A stretch of DNA of 5,260 bases from Clostridia bacterium (GCA_017615495.1 JAGAAA010000127.1:1-5260); one strand, 5' to 3'. Positions 1 through 4,990 are shown, counted from the first letter of the stretch. Numbers and translations are program-made. Notes: generated by a model not told the origin, from the sequence alone.

Positions 1-249
1 ATAGGCGTGCCGTATTGGGGCAGGGGGCTTGTGCCCGAAGCGGTCAGGGAAGTGTTGCGCCACGCCTTTGATGACCTTGGCGTAACGAAAGTTTGGTGCG
101 GCTACTACGACGGCAACGTGAAGTCCAAGCGCGCGCAGGAAAAGTGCGGCTTTAAATACAGTCATACCATTGAGGACGCCTTCGTCCCACAGATGAACGA
201 ACGACGAAAAGCCTATATCATGAGCATAAAAAAAGAGGATCGGGATTGA
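1..249 (+). CDS. GNAT N-acetyltransferase, RimJ/RimL type (C-terminal part, 5' truncated)
   Basis: The reading frame is open from the first base and ends with TGA at 247-249, so only the last 82 residues are present. The visible part starts inside the acetyl-CoA binding motif A: GVPYWGRGLVPEA matches the 'P-Y/x-W-G-x-G-x-x-x-E-A' signature of Acetyltransf_3 enzymes that acetylate protein N-termini, amino sugars or small molecules. About 30 residues later NVKSKRAQEKCGF matches the conserved motif B segment (N-x-x-S-x-x-x-x-E-K-x-GF) that ends the fold in this subfamily. The tail is charged (KKEDRD). The substrate cannot be told from this fragment. The true start lies left of the window; the GTG at 7 is an internal valine codon. 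The gene converges on the - strand membrane protein gene, and its stop codon lies in the loop of the shared terminator. Confidence 0.85.
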   Translation: MGVPYWGRGLVPEAVREVLRHAFDDLGVTKVWCGYYDGNVKSKRAQEKCGFKYSHTIEDAFVPQMNERRKAYIMSIKKEDRD

Positions 250-261
250 CCCGATCCTTTT
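228..261. terminator. Bidirectional intrinsic terminator between convergent genes
   Basis: GGATCGGG at 237-244 pairs perfectly with CCCGATCC at 250-257 around a 5-nt loop. The left side is an A-run (228-234) and the right side is TTTT (258-261), so the hairpin works in both directions. The U-tract is longer for the - strand transcript (TCTTTTTTT, 236-228), which suggests it mainly ends the membrane protein mRNA. It also serves the GNAT gene, whose TGA (247-249) lies in the loop. A near copy of the right arm (CCGATCCTTT, also at 251-260) recurs at 268-277, next to the - strand stop codon. Confidence 0.85.
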
Positions 262-275
262 AGTTTGCCGATCCT

Positions 276-1097
276 TTAAGCTGCTTGTGCGGTAGCCTTC
301 CTTTGTTTGCGCCTTATCAAGCGGGCGAACAGGTAGAACACCATAAAGATGATGAACGCGATGCCCGTCATGCCGCCGATGTAGAAGAACAACCTGCCGA
401 TGCCGCTCATCTTGCTCCACGCCGCGTTGAAGATAAGGGGCGCGGTTTTGAGGAAGTAGGGGCTGATGTAGAACATGTTGATCACCTGATCGGGGATAAC
501 GTGGTGCATCACAACGTTGAAGACCGTGGCGATGCAGACGGCAATGATAAAGACGATAAAGGCGTCCAAAAACCTGCGGAAGCAAATGCTCTTGCGGTTG
601 TATACGCCGATGAAGATGCAGGAAATGATCTGGAAGCCGTGGTGCGCCAAGGTTTGCACGTTCAAATAAACGACGGTGGTGGAGATGCTGTCCGGCGCGA
701 TGTAAGTTGCCATGCCGCCAAGCAAAACGTAGGTGAATGCATAGGAAGAGAGGGCGGTGCGCAGTTTGCCGTCTTTTAAGAGTGCAATCGGTAACAAAAT
801 ATAGAGGGGCGAATCGCAAAGCTGCAGCGGGAAGGCATGCCATTGGTAAGCCCAGACCGCTTTGCCTTCGGGAGTGAAGGTGCAGGAGAGGATCAGTTGC
901 CTGACTCCTTCCATCACAAACATAATAGCCCAAATGCTGATAAGAATGTTGCGATAGGTCGTGGCGTCCGCGTTACGGAAAAAAACGCAGAGCAGAACGG
1001 TGAGGACCACCACGATCGCCAAGGCGGTCAGATGAAACGCGCCGAAAGGCTTGGGTTCTTCCATATGGGTTTGTAACAATCGAATGAGTTTTTCCAT
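276..1097 (-). CDS. TIGR02206 / YwaF / TMEM164-family integral membrane protein
   Basis: This is a 273-residue polytopic membrane protein with about seven or eight hydrophobic segments (roughly residues 22-40, 50-70, 86-106, 112-134, 148-165, 178-199, 208-225, 236-260) and a basic C-terminus (RLIRRKQRK). The FPLQLCD segment (residues 89-95, after W86-H87) matches the conserved 'LPLHLC' core of the TIGR02206 (TP0381/YwaF) family, which Pfam groups with eukaryotic TMEM164. Other polar residues inside the membrane region include H152-H153 and the FNVVMHH segment near 193-199. Bacterial members are uncharacterised; human TMEM164 has been reported as a cysteine-dependent phospholipid acyltransferase, so a lipid role is possible but only inferred. 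The start ATG at 1097 has AAGGA five bases upstream. A longer in-frame ATG at 1133 falls within the promoter spacer and has no ribosome binding site. The gene is monocistronic and ends at the shared terminator. Confidence 0.82.
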   Translation of the reverse strand: MEKLIRLLQTHMEEPKPFGAFHLTALAIVVVLTVLLCVFFRNADATTYRNILISIWAIMFVMEGVRQLILSCTFTPEGKAVWAYQWHAFPLQLCDSPLYILLPIALLKDGKLRTALSSYAFTYVLLGGMATYIAPDSISTTVVYLNVQTLAHHGFQIISCIFIGVYNRKSICFRRFLDAFIVFIIAVCIATVFNVVMHHVIPDQVINMFYISPYFLKTAPLIFNAAWSKMSGIGRLFFYIGGMTGIAFIIFMVFYLFARLIRRKQRKATAQAA

Positions 1098-1102
1098 AGT
1101 TT

Positions 1103-1107
1103 TCCTT
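1103..1107 (-). promoter_or_regulatory. Ribosome binding site that sets the start of the TMEM164-family gene
   Basis: Read on the - strand, AAGGA sits five bases before the ATG at 1097. No comparable purine tract precedes the ATG at 1133, whose upstream sequence is AT-rich promoter DNA. This supports the 273-residue form. Confidence 0.7.
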
Positions 1108-1121
1108 TTCCGACTATGTTT

Positions 1122-1150
1122 ACTATGCCACATTTTACAATAATTGTCAA
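1122..1150 (-). promoter_or_regulatory. Sigma-70/SigA promoter of the TMEM164-family gene
   Basis: On the - strand there is a perfect -35 TTGACA (1150-1145), a 17-nt spacer and a -10 CATAGT (1127-1122, 4 of 6 consensus bases). Transcription would begin near 1115, giving a leader of about 18 bases that just contains the ribosome binding site. The -10 box is imperfect, so the promoter may be modest or controlled by the overlapping palindrome. Confidence 0.6.
1135..1149. promoter_or_regulatory. Fur/PerR-like 7-1-7 palindrome over the - strand promoter
   Basis: The + strand reads TTACAATAATTGTCA. Its core ACAAT-A-ATTGT is a perfect 5-1-5 inverted repeat. Against the PerR box TTATAATnATTATAA it matches 11 of 14 defined positions, and it scores the same against the Fur box TGATAATnATTATCA. 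It overlaps the -35 hexamer and the spacer, where a bound Fur-family protein would block polymerase. The region is AT-rich, so a chance match is possible and no regulator gene lies in the window. Confidence 0.35.
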
Positions 1151-1191
1151 GTTTTTTACAAAAACGGTGAGGGAAATGAAGGTTTTGTAAT

Positions 1192-1241
1192 AAAAACGCC
1201 CTGCGGAAACGTACGAGGCAGGTTTTCGGAGGTGTTTTTTT
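1192..1241. terminator. Orphan terminator-like hairpin
   Basis: AAAAACGCC (1192-1200) pairs with GGTGTTTTT (1231-1239) with one G-U pair. Inside, CTGC (1201-1204) pairs with GCAG (1218-1221), leaving a 13-nt apical loop and a 9-nt bulge on the 3' side. A T-run (1235-1241) follows the GC-rich part on the + strand, with a weaker one on the - strand. It lies between two divergent promoters, where neither neighbouring mRNA would need it. It could end a small RNA or a read-through transcript, or be a leftover from a lost gene. Confidence 0.4.
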
Positions 1242-1362
1242 AAAAACTCAAGAAATCGGTTTTATGCTGTCGATTTTAAAAATGCGCAAAATTAGGGAGA
1301 AATTGCAAGATTGCCGGTGGGTTTCGTCGTCGTTTGGGAGAAAAAATGAAATCGGAACTATC

Positions 1363-1380
1363 AGTTTGTATTGACAAACT
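1363..1380. repeat. Perfect 7-4-7 inverted repeat over the -35 box (candidate operator)
   Basis: AGTTTGT (1363-1369) and ACAAACT (1374-1380) are exact reverse complements separated by ATTG. The -35 hexamer TTGACA (1371-1376) lies inside. This placement suits a dimeric repressor site controlling the diguanylate cyclase gene. Its core TTGT-N4-ACAA resembles the TTGT-N3-ACAA palindromes before pckA. Confidence 0.5.
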
Positions 1381-1399
1381 ATTAAATTTGTGTAATAAT
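1371..1399 (+). promoter_or_regulatory. Strong SigA-type promoter of the diguanylate cyclase gene
   Basis: A perfect -35 TTGACA (1371-1376) is followed by a 17-nt spacer and a -10 AATAAT (1394-1399, 5 of 6 consensus bases). Transcription would start near 1406, giving a leader of about 80 bases. This is the best-matching promoter in the window. Confidence 0.75.
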
Positions 1400-1405
1400 A
1401 TAACA

Positions 1406-1485
1406 TATTAGAAATCGTTCTTTCAACGGTATGACCAAACTTTAAAAGCCCTAAACGGGCGATTTAGAAGGAGTAGTTAACGTTT
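1406..1485 (+). promoter_or_regulatory. 5' leader of the diguanylate cyclase mRNA with possible folding
   Basis: AAATCG (1412-1417) can pair with CGATTT (1460-1465), enclosing a small GCCC-TAAAC-GGGC hairpin (1448-1460). CTAAA (1451-1455) can instead pair with TTTAG (1463-1467), directly against the ribosome binding site AAGGAG (1468-1473). These pairings compete. I looked for the GEMM c-di-GMP riboswitch core (GCAAA and the tetraloop-receptor elements) and did not find it. The ribosome binding site lies 12 bases before the ATG, longer than usual. Confidence 0.3.
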
Positions 1486-2658
1486 ATGTCCGACTATTTT
1501 ATATATTATTTGGAGTCAAATCTGGTCTGTTTGATCATATTTTCGATTTTGCTCATTCGTGATATTTTCAGCGGAGACAGACAGGAAAAGCAAATCAAGT
1601 TCGATCACGCGCTCGTCGCGTTTATGTTGTATTTTATTTCGGACGTCGTTTGGTCCGCCATTATTGCCGGCGTGATCCCCAAGACGTTTACCAGCGTCGT
1701 TGCGGCAAACTTTGTGAATTACGTTTTGATGGCGGGCGTGACTTATATGTGGTTGCGTTTCGTTATGGCGTACGAGCAAGTTCCGCACAGAGAACGTCCG
1801 ATCAACAAGTTTGCGGTGCTGTTTCCTTTTATTTTGGCAACGATTGCGTTGATCGCCGTTTATATCTTCGCGCCGTCGGTGCTTATCAACGAGGATCTTA
1901 CCACGACGATGGTCTTAAACGTGTTTTTGATCGCCGTGCCCGAGGTCTACATCGTTGCGGTTTTGTTCTATACGTTGCGCAAGGCGAAGGTCGAGCCCAA
2001 TCGTGAACACAAAAAGAATCATATTTACATCGGGATGTTCCCTCTGATCGTTGTCGGCGGCGGTATGTTGCAGGTTTTGGTCTTGCCCAGGACGCCGGTT
2101 TATTGCTTCAGCTGCACGATCTTGATGTTGATCCTTTATATCAAATCGATGGAAAAGCAAATTTCCGTCGACCCGCTGACCGGGCTTAACAACCGCGGGC
2201 AACTTGCAAAATATATTTCGCAGGAAGTCAACAACAGAAAGGACCGCAGAAGAACTTTTGTGGTGATGTTGGACGTCAATGATTTCAAGCTTGTAAACGA
2301 CACTTACGGGCACGCCGAAGGCGACCGCGCGCTTGCGCTCATTGCCGCGGCGCTTAAGAAGGTTACAAAGGAGACCGCCATTCCCTCCTTCCTCGGCAGA
2401 TACGGCGGCGATGAATTCATCTTGATATTGCATCCCTATGCCGAGTCGGAACTTGACGCCGTTATCGTCAGCATCCGTGAAGAAATAGACGCCATGTGCT
2501 TAAGGGAAACCACTCCGTACGAGTTGTCCATCGGCGCCGGTTACGATGAGTACTTAGGTGGGCACGACACGATGCAAAACTGCTTCCAGCGCGCGGATTA
2601 CAAGCTGTACATCGATAAGCAATACGTCAAGTTGAACGCCCCCAAGAAGGCAAGTTGA
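1486..2658 (+). CDS. Membrane-bound diguanylate cyclase (GGDEF domain)
   Basis: This 390-residue protein makes cyclic di-GMP from two GTP. Residues 1-222 form about seven transmembrane segments (near 12-28, 42-63, 70-93, 108-130, 141-164, 180-200, 204-220) with no recognised sensor-family name. The cytoplasmic GGDEF domain spans about 225-390: DPLTGLNNR (229-237), the metal/GTP-binding segment DVNDFKLVNDTYGH (263-276) with GD at 279-280, the intact signature RYGGDEF (305-311), and the closing ADYKLY (370-375). All expected active-site positions are present, so it should be active. The product-inhibition I-site (RxxD ending six residues before GGDEF) is replaced by AIPS (298-301). There is no EAL domain. 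The ATG is the only sensible start, although its AAGGAG site is 12 bases away. The gene has its own promoter and a downstream terminator, so it is probably monocistronic. Confidence 0.93.
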   Translation: MSDYFIYYLESNLVCLIIFSILLIRDIFSGDRQEKQIKFDHALVAFMLYFISDVVWSAIIAGVIPKTFTSVVAANFVNYVLMAGVTYMWLRFVMAYEQVPHRERPINKFAVLFPFILATIALIAVYIFAPSVLINEDLTTTMVLNVFLIAVPEVYIVAVLFYTLRKAKVEPNREHKKNHIYIGMFPLIVVGGGMLQVLVLPRTPVYCFSCTILMLILYIKSMEKQISVDPLTGLNNRGQLAKYISQEVNNRKDRRRTFVVMLDVNDFKLVNDTYGHAEGDRALALIAAALKKVTKETAIPSFLGRYGGDEFILILHPYAESELDAVIVSIREEIDAMCLRETTPYELSIGAGYDEYLGGHDTMQNCFQRADYKLYIDKQYVKLNAPKKAS

Positions 2659-2679
2659 GTTTTATAAAACATCCTTTTT

Positions 2680-2711
2680 GCCGTCGGATTGATTTTCCGG
2701 CGGCTTTATTG
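2680..2711 (+). terminator. Terminator-like hairpin after the diguanylate cyclase gene
   Basis: GCCGTCGGA (2680-2688) pairs with TCCGGCGGC (2696-2704) over nine pairs, one of them G-U, around a 7-nt loop. A broken T-tract TTTATTGT follows. The GC-rich stem is convincing; the interrupted T-tract may allow some read-through into the next gene, only about 30 bases away. Confidence 0.6.
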
Positions 2712-2717
2712 TAAAAT
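2689..2717 (+). promoter_or_regulatory. Possible promoter of the four-gene unit, overlapping the terminator
   Basis: TTGATT (2689-2694, 4 of 6) and TAAAAT (2712-2717, 5 of 6) are spaced by 17 bases. The -35 box would lie in the loop of the preceding terminator hairpin. Transcription would start near 2724, at the ribosome binding site, leaving a very short leader. This is compatible with start of the downstream unit but not proven; read-through from upstream is the alternative. Confidence 0.35.
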
Positions 2718-2734
2718 ACCCGTAGGAGGCAACC

Positions 2735-3523
2735 GTGGAAAAGAGAGAATCGTTTTTTAACAAAGCGGAGATCGCCGGCTTTTTGATGTACTTCGTCATT
2801 TTGTTTTTCGAAAGACTTTTGGCGCTTATTTTCAGCGTCAACAGGGGGGATGAGTACTCCTTGCTTTCGGGCAACGCCTTTAATTACGTCGCTTACGCCG
2901 TAACGGCGGCAAGCTTGGTTGCGGGCGCGGTGCTTGCCGCAAAGCCTTGCGTTCAACTTTACCGCGCGTTTGTTACGGAAGAAAAGTTTTCGTTTGAGGA
3001 AAAGAGCAAGCCGCTTGCCGTGGCGGTGGCTGCCTTGTTGTTTGGCGGGATGATGCACACGGGCTTTACCCTCGCGGGGGTGCAGTTTGCCGCTTACGGC
3101 TTTTTGATCGCGGCGTTTATCGTGCGCGCGGTGGAAAAATGCTTTGAGGGCGGGGATAAGTTTTTGACCGTCGTTTCGGTGGTTTATCTGACGTTCTTTT
3201 CCATGACCATCCCCGTTTGCTACATTTCTTTTATGACGCAACCTATGCAAGGGCTGTTTTTTGCGGCGGAGTTCCTCGCCGTGTTTGCCCTCGTGCCCGC
3301 GTTTGGGTATCTGCTTTACCGCTTTATGCAAGAGGGCGTAACTTCCTTTTCGCCCGTTTTCCCCGCCGTGATGCCGGTGCTTTCCGGCTTGGTGGTCGGG
3401 TTGGGCTGGAAGGAAAAGATCAATTGGTTCGTTTTGATCTTCGTCGCGCTTACCGTAGTTACTTATCTTTCGGTAGGGTTGGTAGCACTCAAAAGGCTTA
3501 AAAAGCGGGAGCAGGGCGAATGA
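2735..3523 (+). CDS. Uncharacterised polytopic membrane protein
   Basis: I do not recognise this 262-residue protein. It has about eight hydrophobic segments (near residues 12-33, 50-69, 93-110, 112-131, 143-163, 172-195, 206-223, 229-252), a short charged N-terminus and a basic C-terminal tail (KRLKKREQGE). The soluble loops are short, for example a charged one near 80-92 and a CFEGGDK loop near 136-142. No ATPase, transporter or catalytic motif is evident. The start is GTG, chosen because AGGAGG (2724-2729) lies five bases upstream; the next in-frame ATG would remove the first transmembrane segment. Its stop overlaps the alkD start by four bases (ATGA), so the two are probably translated together. 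This makes it the first gene of a four-gene unit and suggests, without proving, a link to the repair enzyme. Confidence 0.8.
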   Translation: MEKRESFFNKAEIAGFLMYFVILFFERLLALIFSVNRGDEYSLLSGNAFNYVAYAVTAASLVAGAVLAAKPCVQLYRAFVTEEKFSFEEKSKPLAVAVAALLFGGMMHTGFTLAGVQFAAYGFLIAAFIVRAVEKCFEGGDKFLTVVSVVYLTFFSMTIPVCYISFMTQPMQGLFFAAEFLAVFALVPAFGYLLYRFMQEGVTSFSPVFPAVMPVLSGLVVGLGWKEKINWFVLIFVALTVVTYLSVGLVALKRLKKREQGE

Positions 3524-4209
3524 TCAAGGAGGAGATCAGAGAGGAGCTATTGCGCCGTCGTGACGAAGGATACCGCGATTTTCAAAGCGCCTTGATACCA
3601 ACGGTATCAAAAGACGCTTTTATCGGCGTCAGGACGCCCGACCTTCGCTCTATGGCGAAGGAGCTTTCCAAACGGGAAGACGTATTTGACTTCCTCGGCG
3701 CGTTGCCGCACGAATATTTTGACGAAAACCAATTGCACGCCTTTATCGTGTCCGACCTCAAGGACTTTTCTTCCTGCGTAAAAGAGGTGGAGCGCTTTTT
3801 GCCTTTCGTGGACAATTGGGCAACTTGCGACCAAATGGGCCCCAAAGTTTTTGCAAAGCACAAAATAGAATTGTTGCCGTACGTCAAAAAGTGGCTGGCG
3901 TCGGCGGACGTTTACGCCGTGCGGTTTGGCGTCAAGATGCTGATGGATCACTTTTTGGACGAAGCGTTTGACTCCATTTATCTCGAATGGGTTGCGGCGC
4001 TTCGCTCGGAGGAGTATTATATCAACATGATGGCGGCGTGGTACTTTGCCACGGCGCTTGCCAAACAGGAACAAAGCGCGCTTGCGTATTTTACCCAAAA
4101 AAGGCTCCCGCCCGTCGTTTTGAAAAAGGCGGTGCAAAAAGCGCTGGAAAGCTTCCGCGTTTCGGAAAATACCAAAGCTACGCTCCGCACGCTTCGAGAT
4201 TCCCTTTAA
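3520..4209 (+). CDS. alkD: AlkD-type DNA alkylation repair glycosylase
   Basis: This 229-residue protein belongs to the HEAT-repeat-like AlkD family (COG4912, PF08713), which excises bulky or cationic alkylpurines such as 7-methylguanine and 3-methyladenine without flipping the base. GVRTPDLRSMAKEL (36-49) matches the conserved N-terminal 'G-x-x-x-P-x-x-R' segment. Recalled alignment with Bacillus cereus AlkD places W100 and D104 (in VDNWATCDQ) on W109 and D113, R135 (YAVRFGVKM) on R148, and W174 (MMAAWYF) on W187; the spacing agrees within each pair. The lesion-contacting tryptophans and the catalytic aspartate are therefore kept, and the length is typical. The ATG overlaps the stop of the membrane protein gene, with GGGAG eight bases upstream. 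The next gene follows after 10 bases. Function is well supported; exact substrates are not. Confidence 0.9.
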   Translation: MIKEEIREELLRRRDEGYRDFQSALIPTVSKDAFIGVRTPDLRSMAKELSKREDVFDFLGALPHEYFDENQLHAFIVSDLKDFSSCVKEVERFLPFVDNWATCDQMGPKVFAKHKIELLPYVKKWLASADVYAVRFGVKMLMDHFLDEAFDSIYLEWVAALRSEEYYINMMAAWYFATALAKQEQSALAYFTQKRLPPVVLKKAVQKALESFRVSENTKATLRTLRDSL

Positions 4210-4219
4210 GGAGACAAGA

Positions 4220-4621
4220 ATGATCTCATACAAAACCGCAAAAGAATTCAGCAAAGAGGAGCTTCAAAGGCTCTTTCTTTCGGTGGAATGGTCCTCCGGG
4301 CATTTTCCGGAAAAACTCGTCCTTGCGATGAAGGGCTTTTCCTCTGTGTTTTCCGCTTACGACGGTGACAAACTCATCGGCATGGCTTGCGCGATGGACG
4401 ACGGGGTGATGAACGCTTACCTGCATTATCTCTTGGTAGACCCCGCCTATCAAGGGCAGGGCGTGGGCAGGCAACTTGTTGCGATGGTCAAGCAAAAGTA
4501 CAAGGATTACCTCCGCATCGCGGTCATCGGGTACGACGCAGAACTTTCCTTCTATGAAAACTGCGGCTTTGTAAAAAGCAAGGACGCATCCCCGCTTTTT
4601 ATCACTTCGCTTTGGACTTAA
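4220..4621 (+). CDS. Small GNAT-family N-acetyltransferase
   Basis: This 133-residue protein is a complete single-domain GNAT enzyme. The core strand-turn-helix reads YLHYLLVDPAYQGQGVGRQL (67-86), with the acetyl-CoA pyrophosphate loop Q78-x-x-G81-x-G83 exactly as expected. SFYENCGF (110-117) is the C-terminal motif B. The upstream VFSAYDGDKLIGMACAM (43-59) is the usual beta-strand pair. Its substrate is unknown. It is a different subfamily from the acetyltransferase at the left edge. Translation starts at an ATG with AAGGAG (4208-4213) six bases upstream, overlapping the alkD stop codon, so it belongs to the same transcription unit. Nothing shows that its role is tied to alkylation repair. 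Confidence 0.9.
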   Translation: MISYKTAKEFSKEELQRLFLSVEWSSGHFPEKLVLAMKGFSSVFSAYDGDKLIGMACAMDDGVMNAYLHYLLVDPAYQGQGVGRQLVAMVKQKYKDYLRIAVIGYDAELSFYENCGFVKSKDASPLFITSLWT

Positions 4622-4630
4622 GGAGGCAAA

Positions 4631-4933
4631 ATGAAAAAGGTTAAGATCACCGTGATGCGCGTCGCCCGCTATGACGACCTGATCGCCCGTTACGAACGCC
4701 CGTTGATCCACGCTTGCGATATGAAGGAAGGGCAGGTTTTTGTTAGCGTGGACGGCGGTTGCCCCAAAGGTTTTTGCGAGAGCGCTTGGGGTGTTATGGA
4801 GCCCTTTGCAAAGGCGCTTGCCGAGGGCGGCGGCTATTTTTACGACGATTGGATGAAAGATCCGTATAGCGCCATGATCTCTTGCAACGACGGCTTCCGT
4901 CCCGTCAGTTTTTTGCTGGAAGCGGAAGATTGA
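4631..4933 (+). CDS. TIGR04076 family protein (uncharacterised, cysteine-bearing)
   Basis: This 100-residue protein fits the TIGR04076 family of unknown function. Features shared with the family are the VKITVMR start (4-10), a cysteine before KEGQVF (C29, 32-37), the PKGFC-x-x-AW stretch (45-53) and the closing C-x-D-G-x-R-P-V-x-F (85-94). It has four cysteines, C29, C44, C49 and C85; C44-x4-C49 could hold a metal or form a redox pair, but this is inference. There is no signal peptide or membrane segment, so it is cytoplasmic. AGGAGG (4621-4626) lies four bases before the ATG and overlaps the preceding stop codon. It is the last gene of the unit. No function should be assigned from sequence alone. 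Confidence 0.85.
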   Translation: MKKVKITVMRVARYDDLIARYERPLIHACDMKEGQVFVSVDGGCPKGFCESAWGVMEPFAKALAEGGGYFYDDWMKDPYSAMISCNDGFRPVSFLLEAED

Positions 4934-4970
4934 CCTTTATTTTGTTAAAAATTCAAATTTTCTTCGATAA

Positions 4971-4983
4971 AATCCAACGGATT
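4971..4983. repeat. 5-3-5 inverted repeat downstream of the four-gene unit
   Basis: AATCC (4971-4975) and GGATT (4979-4983) are perfect reverse complements around AAC. No T-run follows, so it is not a good terminator. It may be chance. Confidence 0.25.
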
Positions 4984-4990
4984 GCGTTCA

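Larger units (their letters stand above)
1134..1485. other. Divergent intergenic region without a supported gene
   Basis: About 350 bases, clearly richer in A+T than the flanking genes. It contains the - strand promoter and palindrome (1122-1150), an orphan terminator-like hairpin (1192-1241), a + promoter in a palindrome (1363-1399) and the diguanylate cyclase leader (about 1406-1485). The hexamer AAATCG or its complement occurs five times (1253, 1271, 1349, 1412, 1460). Two tiny open frames (1264-1374 and 1346-1411) are not supported as genes. I see nothing else recognisable here. Confidence 0.7.

Noticed and set aside
285..1076. Long + strand open frames opposite the TMEM164-family gene (285-779 and 837-1076)
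   Set aside because: They are rich in D, E, H and G, have no family features, and mirror the hydrophobic codons of the - strand gene, which has clear family motifs and its own promoter.
1264..1374. Small + strand frame of 36 codons in the divergent intergenic region
   Set aside because: No ribosome binding site before the ATG at 1264 or the in-frame ATG at 1282, and its end overlaps the -35 box of the next promoter.
1346..1411. 21-codon frame with a GGGAG site five bases upstream
   Set aside because: It spans the diguanylate cyclase promoter itself and would need an upstream promoter that I cannot find; the purine tract may be chance.
1406..1485. c-di-GMP (GEMM) riboswitch before the GGDEF gene
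   Set aside because: The conserved GCAAA core, the GNRA tetraloop stem and its receptor are missing.
2627..3331. Long - strand open frame opposite the membrane protein gene
   Set aside because: Its K/R/H-rich composition is what the complement of a hydrophobic protein gives; the + strand frame has a strong ribosome binding site and continuous transmembrane segments.
3607..4254. Long - strand open frame opposite alkD
   Set aside because: The + strand carries a complete AlkD with conserved residues; the antisense frame matches nothing and lacks a start signal.
4948..4961. AT-only hairpin AAAATT-CA-AATTTT as the terminator of the four-gene unit
   Set aside because: No G-C pairs and a 2-nt loop; it would not be stable. 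The stem at 5010-5037 is a better candidate.
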